Shown here in pieces: positions 50,185-62,310 of a stretch of DNA of 64,000 nt. How positions within the stretch are numbered: the first letter of the stretch is position 1; each line of letters starts with the position of its first letter. Origin of the DNA: Nemopilema nomurai (Eukaryota; Cnidaria; Scyphozoa; Rhizostomeae; Rhizostomatidae); NCBI GenBank assembly GCA_003864495.1, contig ML133422.1, positions 2,154,388-2,218,387 on the forward strand. Reading direction: 5' to 3'. The notes below the pieces were generated by a model. The model had not been told where the DNA came from. It worked only from the letters and a program-made list of their open reading frames with translations, and did no database searches. The translations under genes were made by a program, and so were the position numbers.

Positions 50185-50445
50185 ATGAATTTAAATACCG
50201 CACTCATTCTTATATTGATAGAGGCAGTGCTTTCAAAATCACCGACTTGTATTGCTTTTGTAAACAGGACTTTCCTCCATTCTAATTTGAGTGGATTCTA
50301 TTACGATACTTTTCATAAGAGTGTTGAGGTGATTCCAGCTGTTTCATGTCTCGAATTACTTCAACGCAATGTAAATGCAGGTCCAGCTGTAACACGTACT
50401 GCTGTGTCATATCGACTCGTCTCCGTTCGTCCGACTGCTTGCTAG
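50185..50445 (+). CDS. ORF with signal-peptide-like start, possible PAN/apple-like fragment (uncertain)
   Basis: 86 codons. Residues 1-17 (MNLNTALILILIEAVLS) look like a signal peptide. CIAFVNRTFLHSNLSGF and VSCLELLQRN loosely recall the spacing of cysteines in PAN/apple domains of secreted animal proteins, but the second half loses the expected cysteines. A second unrecognised frame follows at 50467-50739. May be an exon or chance. Confidence 0.2.
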   Translation: MNLNTALILILIEAVLSKSPTCIAFVNRTFLHSNLSGFYYDTFHKSVEVIPAVSCLELLQRNVNAGPAVTRTAVSYRLVSVRPTAC

Positions 50446-50739
50446 AAGCAACATCGCGCTAGTGCATTGCAACTGACTACCAGTCATTCAAGAAGCCAGC
50501 GTCTTGCTAGTTCGTGTGAATTTGTGAAGGCATTTTTAAAGAATCGGGGTACACAAGTGAGTTATGTTTTTACCATTGAAAGAAATTTAACTGCAAATGA
50601 GGTTGCCGATCGTCAACATACTCTGGTAGGTTCATCACAACCAATCTTATTTATGGGATACAAGCAGCATCGCGAAATGTCGTTCACACGACACACGTTT
50701 ATGCAAAGGACGTTTTCTACACGATATATGATTCTGTAG

Positions 50740-53580
50740 TTGTAAGCTGTGTCATCCTGCAGGTTCTTATTGTTCAATAATAGCGCGTTTAAATGTTATG
50801 GACCGTGATTTGATGAGCTCAGATGTAATGCAATTAAGATTAAATATATTGTGTGCAGAGCAGTGAAATGTACTTTCATGTCGTGTCGTGTCGTGTCGTG
50901 TTGTGTCGTGTTGTGTCGTGTTGTGTCGTGTTGTGTCGTGTATGGCCATATCGTGTCGACTCGTGTCGTCTCGTGTCGTATCAATACAATCCTATTTAGG
51001 TAGGGCGGTGACTTTAGTTGCATTGTCATAGGATACAGTAGAATCACGTTGTGTCGTGTCGTGTCAAGTTAGGCTACTCCGTGTCGTAATTTGTCATGCA
51101 GTCGCATGCGGCAAATTTACTAGGTGCAAATTTGTTTATCTAAAAATCACCATAATGAGAAAATAAGGCATCACGGTATAGTCAAAGTTTTCATAGCATG
51201 CGGCACTTAATCGTATATAGCATTGGCATCACTTTACAAAACATGCAGTTTTATGCAATGAAAAACACTTGTCTTGTCTGTACAGCTAAAATACTTGACA
51301 ATCAACATTTTATGACAATATTACTTGCAGCTAGGCACTTTCATAAACAGCCATGGTGCAAATGCGTGACCATGACAAAATTATTGACCAATTGGATTTC
51401 TTTCTCCCGACTAACTATCATCGCGGCTTAAAAACTGAAGATGTCATTGAAACAGTCTGGGAATTCTCTTCTCAAGCAAAGGCACAAATAAGATTACGGG
51501 AACTTGTATCAATGATAAATCATCAGAAAAGAACCACAATATCACTACTTCAAAAAGGACGTTTCTTCGATTAATTATATGGCTTATGAATACCAAAAGC
51601 CCTTCTAAATATGCTAAGAAACACATAATGCAATAAAATTTGAGTTCTTTGGTCATGATTATTCAAAAAAAATAATGAAGTCTGATTAAGAGGGTTAAGG
51701 CAGCGTTCAAGGTTGGATTTTCAGGATGCTCCTAATACAGACGCCACCTGGGATATTTGAATTGAATATTTTCAATAACTTTTGATAAAGTTAAATCACC
51801 AAGATGCTCTGTTCGATCTAATTCATGAGCAGACTGTTTCAACAAGAAAGGTTAAAAGATCGAATTTGGCAGATAATTGTGCAACTGTTTGGTGTCTTAA
51901 GCTTCTCAGCCTGAAATCATAGTACAACTACAAAATGAGATTTTGCCAGGTTTTGTTTGAAATATTATAGAAATTTTTAATGATTAAAAATCTGTATAAC
52001 AAGCTATCAGTATTACCAGTATAAAACTTTCGTGGGTTTTATGGTGGTTTTAGGACGACATAGCGAGCTACAGTGAGCATTGTTAGCAGTATATTATATA
52101 ACAAACTTTATTTTTGCAAAAATTCACTTGACTGTTAGTTTATCTAGAACAAAATGGCTCAAATAATAAAGACTGGCTTTGATGAAGAATAAAAATGTTC
52201 CTACCCAAAATATTTAACGCTTTTGCTTCGACTTGAATCATTTTGTGTTCCAAACTACAAAACGGCCTATCAAAAATCCATGTTTCATTCACGATGACGT
52301 CACTTTGTATTTTTAGAAATATAACAGACATTAAATGTTGGCAGAATTTTTATTAGGAAACGTCTGCTAAAAATGAATCCATAAGAATATAAGCTTATTA
52401 ACTGGGGCCTTTTAAGGCTATACTTAAACATTTCAAACCACCAAACTCGTCACATAATATAGGTACTGCTTAGTTGAAAAGCTTTCTGTCTCAGGTGGAA
52501 CATGTGCAACGGGGTGTGAGCCATGTGACATTATACATGTCACTCCCGGTAAAATACATGCAAAGGGTTATTCTGTAGTGATCAGTATCTGGGTATTCAA
52601 CTAGCGCGGAGTCTATTTGCCTTGCCTCTCCTTGCCGAGCTTAAACGCGACCGTTACACATGAATGAGAATACTTCGGGTCCCCGGATAACATTGCAAGG
52701 AAGTCAGATCATTTATAGCTTCACAACCCTAAGTCAACCAGAAATCAAAAAATCAAAGCGAGTGAGCCACACTAACTGATTCTGCACGTTTCTGAGCCAC
52801 ACTATCTGAAGCTGCACGGTTCTAAGTCACCCAGAAATCAAAGCGAGAGATTGAAACTAAGAAAGGCAGTACGAATATAAGTCACCTAACAATGACAGCA
52901 AAAAAATCTGAACTTTTCTTAGTCGCCCAGAAAATGAGAAAGATCAACAATAGTTGCAGGTGTCCAAGTCTCTGTCGCTCAGTAAGCAAGATGCCATGTT
53001 CCCATGCTCGGGTATTTCTCAAAAAACATCCGCCCAATTTCACTCTGGCATTTAGAACGAGCATGTTCCTAGTAATCGACATGATGTCATGAATGTGTAG
53101 ATGGCATTAGATCAAGGCAATATCCTTCATAACAACTCCCACCCCGGTGTCTAGTGAGTACAAAGCGAAAGTCTTTCTCCTTTATCGCAGAAACTTTCTG
53201 CATTATAGAGTTCATTAACCAGGCCGTAAAAGGTTACTATTTTGAAACAAGCCTATAATCTATGAAAAAGGAGGCTTAATTGCTTAAAATGGATTACTTA
53301 GGTAGGCTGCTCTGTATGGTAACGCAGTCTGCAGGGTAAACACAGAGACAATTCTACATTATGAATGAAACATAAATATCGGTAACACTTCTCGGTGATA
53401 GATCCATCATTGCTACTTACAATTCTTTGTCGCAGAAAAGATTAGCAAACAGGATTTGCTGTATATGTTACAGGTATGAGGGTGTATCCTCTTAATTTGG
53501 ATTAAAGACAGCAGGTTAAAAATATCTTGAAGATCTCCTAGGTAATCTGCCTAGAAAAGGCACCAGTTATGCACAACTTA
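50740..53580. other. gene-poor region upstream of receptor 2
   Basis: Contains the TCGTG repeat. Around 52725-52850 two short direct duplications alternate (GAGCCACACTAACTGATTCT-type and AGAAATCAAAGCGAG). The receptor 2 promoter should be near the right end but is not defined. Confidence 0.35.
50877..51068. repeat. (TCGTG)n repeat with interruptions
   Basis: TCGTG/TTGTG pentamers in a 10-bp pattern (TCGTGTTGTG) at 50877-50942. Shorter runs follow at about 50950-50985 and 51048-51066. The minus strand reads as CACGA pentamers. Confidence 0.85.
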
Positions 53581-53629
53581 TCTCATACACAATTCTTTAT
53601 TTTCAGAACGCAAGCTGCAGTCGGTGAAA

Positions 53630-53684
53630 ATGCGCGCCTGTGTTTTCATTCTTCAGCTGTTCCAGGTTTCTAGCCTGATCTCCG
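53630..53684 (+). CDS. receptor 2 exon 1: start codon and signal peptide
   Basis: GAAAATGCG start with A at -3. It encodes MRACVFILQLFQVSSLIS plus one G, then GTAAGT. A good acceptor (TTTATTTTCAG) at 53605 suggests that the 5'-untranslated region is itself spliced just upstream. Confidence 0.9.
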
Positions 53685-56600
53685 GTAAGTAAACATCACC
53701 TGATCATAATCTGCAAACCATAGTTATGATCATTTGCCTTCTGATAGTAATTGACAGAAAACTCCCTCTATCCCGAGGAATTAACGCGCCAGTCCTATGA
53801 AGAATCGAGCCGAAACTGCATCGAAAGCATGCCTACCATCAGCAATAAAAAACATCGCCCACTGTCGCTTAGTATCGGGGGAAAGTCGGTGCGATAGAAA
53901 ACAGGTCCCATTGTCACCGCCCCAAGAGGCGAAAGGATCTTTTTCTAAAACCAACATAGGCAGGATTCAAAACACCTATTTCTAATGCTATCTGAATTTC
54001 GGATCGTAGAAATAGAGTGTAAATCCATAAATGAGCGGCCCCGTTCATCCTTTGAAAATGCCAGTAGATTTGGTTCAATTTCCCCGTCTCCACTTGATTG
54101 CCGTTTGCCCTGTTTACCGACTTGTTTTTGCAAATTGTTTGTCGTAACATCAAAGAGGAAAGGCGTTTTAATATAGGGACTTTTAATATACGGGTGGACT
54201 GATCGTTCCCTTCTTTCAGCCAAGATCCCCTTCCCTACAAAATATTTAAATCCCATTCATATTTTCTGCTATGATCGCACCACTTATGATTCTGGGTCAT
54301 GATTAAAAGAGCCTTTGATCGAATAGGATGACAAACAAGGGAATTTCGGACGCTTTTCCCACTCAGGAGTTAACAAGGGTTGATCGGCGAAACCCTTTTT
54401 TGCTTAAAACAGATAACAGCTGACCCTTGGTCTTAACCCACATGTTTCGCCGCTCGAGTAGCGGCTTGACCATCTGGTCTGTAAACATGATCCTTGCAAA
54501 AACAAACAATATTAGCCAAATTACTCTAAAGGCAAATTCCTAGATACCCGTATTTGGCACACTAATCTATAGCAACATGGATTACTGTTTATATTAACTA
54601 AAACAAGCTCATAATTAGTTGATATAAACATAATTATCGGTCCTAGCCAAACGATTGCTTTTTGAAATTCGTTCTTTCTTGAATACTTCGCCGCGAACTT
54701 GATACGTTCAAAGCAATGAATAGGCATTTCACGAGAGAATTGCTTATCAACCCAGGGGAACCATAAGCTTTAAGAATGAATCGTCTAATTTCAGAATTCA
54801 AAACAGCTTTGAAATTGCAAGCCACTGAGAAGCTGAAAATTTTTAACATTTTCTTTCCGTTCTCCTTTCCTTACCATCTCTATCATCTTACTTGGTAGTA
54901 ACTGAAAGGAAATGAAAAGAGGTGTCCACAAGCTTTCCCCTTACTGAACCGTTTACCTCTGGTTGCTTTACTAAGCTCGTAAAATTCTTAGTTTGGTTTC
55001 TTCCCAATACACTCCAGCATGAATATGCGACATAATTCAGCCTTGCTATCCATAATTTAAATCAGTTACATTGCCATCATAGCAGAGCTGGCTAGTTTCC
55101 TCTTCCTTCCTTCTAAGGGCATACTTCTTTCTAACGTTTAAGTAGTTCCCCAACTTAATCATCAGAGGATTTTGAAAGCAGTACCATAGTCATGTACCAC
55201 ATTTAAACACACTATCGTTATCTATTTGCCTGTTGTTCTGTATATGTCTTAATCTAAAGTGCAATGTGATATGTGATATACACTAAACGCATTGTGGTAC
55301 ACACTTTTTATGAGTACCATAGAACATTTCCAAGTGCAGCAGTGATTTCTGATTTGCTTTAAAAACCAGAACCGATTTGGAAAAGCGTGGACGAAAGACA
55401 ACGATTACTAGTGTCAAAGAGTGAGTCAAGGGTGCAATGGGAGCAAAAATGCTGTATTTATCCACTGCAAGCAAAATCAACCAGCTGCTCTTCTTCTCCC
55501 TTTCTTTCTCTCCTTCCTTCTTTCTTTCTTTCTTTCGTTCTTCCTTTCTTCTTTCCACCTTTCCACCTCTCTATCTTTCTTTGCTTCCCTCTCTCTTTCT
55601 TTCTTTCTTTTTTTTCTCTCTCTCTGTGTCTTATATTCGTTGTTAACTATTTTGGAAGTTGGTTTACTCGGCAATGAATAGCTTAGGTATCTAATAAATA
55701 TTTTAAAACATTCTCAGAAAGTAGGAATTGTTTTTCTAAATTAAAAACTTAAATCAAAATTATACGGCACCAAATTTGAACGTTTTATGGGGCGAAAAAG
55801 GCTAAAATAAATGTTAATAAACATTTCTAATAATAAATGATAAATAATAAATTTCATTTCAAGGTATCGAGAGGAGAGATGATGATGAACTCAGATTGCT
55901 GAACGATTTATTTGTGACACGAAAATACAACAAGCAGGTCCTTCCTACTGAGCGCAAAGAAAAGACGATCAGAATCAAATTCGGAATCGCCTATGTGCAA
56001 CTAGTTGAGCTTGTAAGTACCAAACGCGTCTGATTGACTTCTTGCTCAAGAATTCTCGATAGGACAGAATTCCAGTATGTAAGCTGCAAACTTTTGTTCC
56101 GAAACCAAACTTTTTATGCATTCTCTTTCCTAAACCTTCACTAATTGAGTTTTTTGCATGTTAGCAAATCAGGATAATAAAGAGCCACATCAAGACTATT
56201 GTATTTCAGGGTACATTTATCTTTTCAGAAAAAATTTGATCGTGTTACCTTTCCATTCAGGAAAATCAATTACTGCTAACATGTTTGTTTGCGCCATTTC
56301 ACAAACGATGATTGTATTGATTCCTCATTTGTGGTATACCGTAAATCCTCGAATTAGCGCACTGGGGGATAATTTATTTTTTAAATTTTTGGATGGGGGC
56401 TTATTCGAGGCAGGGCTTATTCGAGGGGGGGGGGCTTATTCGAGGGGGGCTTATGAAATAACCTGAAACATGCCATATAAAAAGATAATTTTTAAAATTA
56501 CCTTCTTTTCATAATATGAAAAGTAATCTAAGTATAAAGTAACATTTGATTAAATTATTAACAAAAATATAAATTTTTGCGGTAATTCACTAAAATGCCA

Positions 56601-59600
56601 AAGGCAACTCCAGGAGTCGAAAATCAACAAATCGAGGGGGGCTTATTGAAAATTTGTAGTTTTAGGGTGGGGGCTTATTCGAAGGGGGCTTTTCGAAGGG
56701 GGCTTTTTCGAAGGGGGCTTTTTCGAGGGGGCCTATTCGAGGATTTACGGTATAAGACAAATATTGGGTGGAAATGCTTTATTTGAAAGCCTGCAAAAAC
56801 GAATATGATTATAAGCTGTTTCTCATGGCTTTGTTCTAGGTCTGGACCTTTACTCTGTCATTTTACTCTAAGGTTGATGTATCGTAACACAGTGTAATGG
56901 ACGACATTTATTGGCATTAGCTAACAGCAGTAAAATGGAACCAAGAACTGATGAAAAACCAAACGGCCTTGATTTGATTGACCCAAACCTGATAATTTTC
57001 AACTCTCCATTTATTGAATTAATTTTTCGTGATATCTTCTTTGGTAAAATATACCTTAGAACTTTAGCAATGTAATATATTTTCCGCTGCTTTTTAGAAC
57101 GACAAGGAGCAAATGATGATCAGCAACATATGGGTTAGGCAGGTAAAGAAAATTTCTTCAGTTTTACTTTCAACTGAATAATTATAGTTCCCTCCAGCAC
57201 ATTGAAAGACTATGTCTCAATGTTCGAATGTCTGCTAGCAGGGACGCCTGCATTAGAGAGAAGATGCCCTATACCCTCCTTTTAGAGCCCAAGCGAAAAC
57301 AAGCATTGCTTTTTGCAATTACTTCATATGTTTTATTTCTTTCCGGACAGGTAGAAAATTACCAACGGATACATTAGTCTTCTATGTATAATGTTGCCAA
57401 CACACACTACGATAAAGACACCCCAAACTCTAAATGCCGTTGAATTGAACTTTAAAGCTAATATACCTCTTTTGAACTACGAGTCAGTAAAAACCAGGTG
57501 AAATTGGTGCAAAAATTTCACTATGCAACCTTAGTAGAAGTTATTTCCTGTTTCAGCCCCCTAATCAGGAATCAAGTAATTAAAGAGATGAGAATTTCAG
57601 TTCAGAATATTATAAATGATCTTTTTGCAGGTATGGACCAATACACATTTAAGATGGGATCCAAAAAAATATGGTGGAATCTCTTCAATAAATGTCGACC
57701 CATCGAAGGTGTGGCTCCCGGACATAGTCTTATACAATAAGTAAGTCATTTTTCGAAAAAACTGTTGAAAAAGTCATTCAACTGTACTTGTAATCTTTAC
57801 AAGATATATGTACGCAAGCTAGGTTACAATTGATTTGCATTACGCTAGGCCTGGGACAATCACATAAATTGGTATCAGGTGACTAGAGTATGCTTTAAAT
57901 CGCACCAATTGTAAAAAAAGGATGCAAAAGGCGTCCTGCATTAGAGACATTCTATAATACTCAATTATTATTTCAACAATAACTAAAGATTCTTAATAGG
58001 AGAGGGTAGCAGCACTAAAAAAAACCAGCGTTCTTGTGTCAGTTATCTCGATTAAGTAATTCTAAAACGTTTTTCTTTACAAATCTAAAGATCATTGTGA
58101 CTTTGAATAAGAGATACACCTTGGCTTTTTCTTTTACTACCTTAAATTCTGCTGCATTTTCAACGTTTCTTGTTTCAGCGCAAAAAAGGGACACGACTCC
58201 CTGACTATGTACACATTCAAGACGAAAGTGATTCTTGAAAGCAATGGCGAAAATAAATGGTTTGCCCCAACAATTATCCGTAGTGGCTGCAGCATCAATA
58301 TCACATACTTTCCTTTCGACGATCAAGTCTGCAACCTTCAGTTTGGCAGCTGGACTTACACTGAATCAAAAATTGACATCCAGCCAAGGACCAAGGAAGT
58401 TGACATGAAAAATTACCTTCCCAGCTCGCAATTCAAGCTTATATCGGCGAAGGCGGAGAGAGATTTCACAAAAAGTGGGTAAGTTTCCACGCTGCAGTAT
58501 GCATTTTTTATGCGAAAAGATGCAGCAGCATATATTTCTTCAAGAACAGCAATCAACGTCTCCCGTCGACCTAGCAAGTATACCCTGCAGAAAGGTGACT
58601 AGCAAATATGCATTTAGTTAGAACCAGCTAGTATAATGAGGGTTTTTTACAAAGTACTGTTATACTTTACCGTTGTTTGCAGGATTTTACTATACTGCAA
58701 TGGTCTATACAATATTGTATTCCATTGCACGGTACAGAACTGCAGTATATTGTGCTTTACAATATGATATTGTACTATACATCGTTCAGCTATAAAAATT
58801 CATTGTATTACCATACTGAGTATAGCATTCCATTGCACTGTCCTGTACAAAACTGCAGTATATTGTACTATACAATATGATATTGTACTATACATCGTTC
58901 AGCTATAAAAATTCATTGTATTACCATTCTGAGTATAGCATTCCATTGCACTGTCCTGTACAAAACTGCAGTATGTTGTACTATACAATATGATATTGTA
59001 CTATACATCATTCTGCTGTACAAAATTCATTGTATTACCACACTGAGTATAGTCTTTCGTTGCAATATGTAATACAACATCGTACTATATTGCACCGTTT
59101 GATACAATATAATAATGTATTTTATACCGTACCCTAAAAATTGCTGCACCCTATCACAGGAATTAAACAAATATCTACACTGAAGTACGTTACACGAAAT
59201 AAACATACACTCACGTGGTCATTTATCTTCATTTGCATTTTCTCCTTCCAGCGGTCAAGTGTATCCCTACATCAACTTTGTTTTCCGCTTCAGAAGACAA
59301 CCAGGATTCTTTTTGTTCAACGTCATCATCCCTTCCCTTGTAATCACCTGCTTTGCCATATTGACCTTCTCCTCGCCCCATATCACAGGCGAACGAGTAG
59401 GCCTAGCCATCGAATCCTTTCTTTCCCTTTCCTTTCTTTGCCTCATGGTTGCCGGAAGCATACCAATAAATTCAGATGTAACTCCTCTGATAACTAAATT
59501 CCTGCTTATGTGCATGGCTATGATCTCTATGGCTGTGTTGTTTAATCTTGTCTCTATGAACTTACTGCAATCACAAGCTATTCCTCCATTGGTTCGATTC

Positions 59601-60068
59601 ATATTCTTCCACGTCCTTGGACCAATGGTCGGCGTTTGCGAGGGGCGCAACAAAGGCCTGCAAAAGAGGAGAAAATCCATCTTGATCAAAGAGCAAGGCA
59701 CAAGGGTTCTCAGCTATCTAGATCGCACTTCAGCGGCGGAGTTGGGAAACGACGCAATGAGCGCCGCAAGCTTGTTGCAACAGACCGCTAACCAAACGCC
59801 GAACAAACAGCCGAGCATGCCCTACAAACGGTTCATGAAGAAGACCAAGCCGGCGCCGCCTTCAGATGACGCCTACGACATTGTGTCGAGAAACATGGAT
59901 GACATCATCAAACAATCACACATCGAAGTGATCACGCAGGCCAACAAAGACTTCTGGAGGTGCCTTGCGCAGACCCTTGATCGAATCTTCCTCATCTCGT
60001 TTTTCTTGAGCTTCATTTTTGTGTCTGCTGTGATGCTTCTCAAGGGATTCGGTCATCACATCAAGTGA
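53630..60068 (+). CDS. CHRNB-like: nicotinic acetylcholine receptor-like subunit, non-alpha type, 491 aa, complete
   Basis: Subunit of a pentameric ligand-gated channel in the plasma membrane. CDS joins 53630-53684, 55864-56012, 57098-57142, 57631-57740, 58179-58478 and 59252-60068 (1476 nt, all GT-AG and in frame). Signal peptide about 1-18. Cys-loop C157-C171 (CSINITYFPFDDQVC) contains an NIT glycosylation site. Loop C reads KSGGQVYPYINF, with no vicinal cysteines, so the subunit should not supply the principal acetylcholine face. M1 about 239-260. M2 starts at R268 (0') with GERVGLAIESFLSLSF: E at -1', G at 2', E at 6' (E274), L at 9' and G at 20'. M3, a basic cytoplasmic loop (GLQKRRKSIL) and M4 follow, ending GFGHHIK. 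A complementary role with the divergent alpha-type paralogue is inferred. Non-alpha status rests on the missing CC pair. Confidence 0.95.
55486..55628. repeat. (CTTT)n / polypyrimidine microsatellite
   Basis: Mixed TTTC, TTCC and CTCT runs in receptor 2 intron 1. Frames through it (serine/phenylalanine/leucine runs, and lysine/glutamate runs on the other strand) are artefacts. Confidence 0.9.
55864..56012 (+). CDS. receptor 2 exon 2: N-terminal helix
   Basis: Acceptor TTCATTTCAAG, donor GAGCTT/GTAAGT. Encodes ERRDDDELRLLNDLFVTR, YNKQVLPTERKEK and IAYVQLVEL. Confidence 0.93.
56337..56752. mobile_element. MITE with TA duplication and GGGGGCTTATTCGA subrepeats
   Basis: 18-bp inverted ends: TACCGTAAATCCTCGAAT at 56337-56354 and its complement at 56735-56752. 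Both are flanked by TA (56335-56336 and 56753-56754). Inside, GGGGGCTTATTCGAGG and GAAGGGGGCTTTTTCG units repeat near both ends around an AT-rich centre. TA duplication suggests mobilisation by a Tc1/mariner-type transposase. It lies in receptor 2 intron 2. Confidence 0.85.
57098..57142 (+). CDS. receptor 2 exon 3, 45 nt
   Basis: NDKEQMMISNIWVRQ between GCTTTTTAG and CAG/GTAAAG. Same length and position as in receptor 1. Confidence 0.95.
57631..57740 (+). CDS. receptor 2 exon 4, 110 nt
   Basis: Acceptor CTTTTTGCAG, donor AATAA/GTAAGT. Encodes VWTNTHLRWDPKKYGGIS and VWLPDIVLYN. Its true frame starts GTA-TGG, not at the ATG inside it. Confidence 0.95.
58179..58478 (+). CDS. receptor 2 exon 5: Cys-loop exon, 300 nt
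   Basis: Acceptor TTTCTTGTTTCAG, donor AGTGG/GTAAGT. Encodes TMYTFKTKVILESNGENKW, FAPTIIRSGC, the Cys-loop, FGSWTYTESK and FKLISAKAERDFTKS. Confidence 0.95.
58718..59110. repeat. 113-bp tandem repeat, about 3.5 copies, receptor 2 intron 5
   Basis: Units start CATTCCATTGCACTG at 58718 (diverged), 58826 and 58939, with a decayed fourth at about 59053. Each contains CTGCAGTATATTGTACTATA and AATATGATATTGTAC, and these words are partly palindromic. Confidence 0.9.
59252..60068 (+). CDS. receptor 2 exon 6: loop C, M1-M4, stop
   Basis: Acceptor TTTTCTCCTTCCAG; the first C completes a glycine codon. Carries GQVYPYINFVFRFRR, all four membrane segments and the cytoplasmic loop, ending in TGA at 60066-60068. 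The gene layout is the same as in receptor 1. Confidence 0.95.
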
Positions 60069-60504
60069 AGATGAGATCAAAACAATAGCAGCGGCTAGAG
60101 GTGGCGTAGAAGATTACGAGACTTGCGAAAATGTTCCTTTCTAGCCCCTAATTAGGTGTTATGACGTAAATACGACTCTGAGAGAGCCATTTAAGAGTTC
60201 TCAAACTTCTGTTACTCGCATAATATTAGACATTTGAAAAATGAACGTTATACGTTGTCAATAGAATTATACTTAAAAACACGGTAAACTTTAAGTCATG
60301 TATAAGTATCAACAGCTTCTGTCAGTAGTTATTTTGTATCCAATCATTATCATTAATGTATCTTATTATCTTATTGTCATATCTGTGGTCTCATTTGGCT
60401 GAAATCTCTACCAGCAACTGTATCTTGAGCTAAGAAGAATGCATTTCGTGCAGAACTTGATTCTCTTAAGTTATATTCAGGAATGTATTGGAAGTGGCCG
60501 TTAA

Positions 60505-60606
60505 TCATCATCATGATCATAACTATTATCATCGTCATTATCATCACCATCATAATCATCATTATCATCATCGTCATTTTCATTATTATTATCATCATCA
60601 TCATCT
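60505..60606. repeat. (ATC/ATT)n microsatellite
   Basis: ATCATCATCATGATCAT-type trinucleotides about 440 bp past the receptor 2 stop. The methionine-rich minus-strand frame over it is an artefact. Confidence 0.9.
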
Positions 60607-61406
60607 CAATTACATTGTCACCATCAATTTAAAATTGTTCAAAATTGGCTTTCTAATTTAGATAGCTAAAGTGACAGCAAATTAAAGCCGACTATGATGT
60701 AAAAAAATACGTTATAATGTACAATGAACGAAAACAGAAGATGAAAATGATAGTTAATCTAAAAACACTTTATCTTTTATAAAAATCAACAGGTGCATGA
60801 ATTGCTAGTCCGTAATTTTTCTCGGTCTATTGTTTTATTTTTCTTTCAAATTCTTAAATTCAATTTGAAGTGATTGTCGAGTTAAAATAATAATTCACAT
60901 TGAAAAGCTAAAATAATTAAAGTGTCAAGAGAACAAATTAACTGGTGACGGTGAAAAGGCAGATTTTGTTGGGACTTTCACATAAACAGTGAAAACGTTC
61001 TAAAAATCTCGCTCAAACCCAGCATGTTGGAGCCTAACTATGCCAGAAGGTTGATCAAAACGTAGACCTGAGACAATAGAAACGCTTAGTGACTCTCAAA
61101 ACATCTTCAACCACCTACGAGGAAGACAGCGTAAGACTAAGTACATGCTGCGAGCGGATGGAGATCATGATCAAGCTAATGGAACCTCGACTCTTATTAG
61201 ACACGTGGACATGTTTACATCGTTAGAAGAGAACCGGTCGGTAAAATGTTTATGTCGTTTGACAAGGCTTTGAATTGGAAATGTTTGGTGACAAAACAGA
61301 TCGCACACAAGTATGCACAACTTGAAGTCGCCTTTGCACGAATATATGCAGAATGTTTGAATATACATATGATATATGCATGTAAGATATATGTATGAAT
61401 TTCTGG

Positions 61407-61605
61407 CAAATTATTCCCAAAACTCCCAAGATATTGAAGTTCTCTATTCCTAAAAGAGTTCTCTATCATTCCAAACTAAACAAAGCAAATTATTCCCAAA
61501 ACTCCCAAGATATTGAAGTTCTCTATTCCCAAATAAGTTCTCTATCATTCCAAACTAAACAAAGCAAATTATTCCCAAAAGTATAAGTTCTCTATCATTC
61601 CAAAC
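61407..61605. repeat. 79-bp tandem repeat, about 2.5 copies
   Basis: CAAATTATTCCCAAAACTCC units begin at 61407, 61486 and 61565. Two inner halves share AGTTCTCTATTCC and AGTTCTCTATCATTCC. Confidence 0.9.
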
Positions 61606-62310
61606 TTTTTAACTTTCCTAAAGCCTTCTCTGTACCAATCTAATCCAGGTTGCTACAGAATCTCACATGCCCTGGTACTAGATTTGCCTGCTTACGTACC
61701 ATCTCCAGCTGGAACAAGTGGTTCCTTTGTGAGCCTTAATCAGCTAGACTTCCATTTCACGCATAACATGCTGCGTCTGGCTCATCAACTGGCAAGTTGG
61801 AGGTGAAAAAATGAATGATTCTGAATAGAGATTGTTGATACTATGCATGTTATTCTGGAATATTCTTCTGCAAAACAATGAAAATTAACTTTCTGTTACA
61901 CACATGAGGAAAGCACACGCTGCCTTTCGAGTTCCAAGCTTAATGAGATCGTCTACATACTTTGTCATGTTTAGTTGGAAGGCTATGTGCAAATGAATGT
62001 GTATCAAGACACAATTAACTATTGGCAACCTTCGTCTCCTTTGCCGTTTTTTCAGACCTTTGGGCCATTTAGCACCCATTTGCATTGGCAAACAATTGAT
62101 AAACAAAGAAAGCCAAACGGGTTTCAAAGAATCCCTTCTCTAGTTAGAATCAGACTTTTATCAAATACTTCATCCTAGAACAGCAAGTTTCAAGTGGAAA
62201 ATCGTTTTTGCTTCAAAGATTCTAACAATCACCTACTGCATAGTCGCTTGCATTGCTGCCATTTGGTAATAATCCAGAGAGAAACTTCACAATGGCAATA
62301 AAAAGCGGAA

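Noticed and set aside
50767..51047. Threonine/arginine/histidine-repeat minus ORFs
   Set aside because: Generated by the CACGA/TCGTG pentamer repeat.
55283..55681. Serine/leucine- and lysine/glutamate-rich ORFs
   Set aside because: Generated by the CTTT microsatellite.
57498..57740. 80-codon ORF ending in the 110-nt exon
   Set aside because: Reads the exon in the wrong frame; the phase-0 frame from 57631 gives the conserved nicotinic sequence.
59141..59497. Plus-strand 118-codon ORF over the start of receptor 2 exon 6
   Set aside because: Out-of-frame reading of the exon; the in-frame reading gives the M1-M2 region.
59267..59701. Minus-strand 144-codon ORF
   Set aside because: Antisense shadow of receptor 2 exon 6.
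60377..60604. Methionine/isoleucine-rich minus ORF
   Set aside because: Generated by the ATC/ATT microsatellite.
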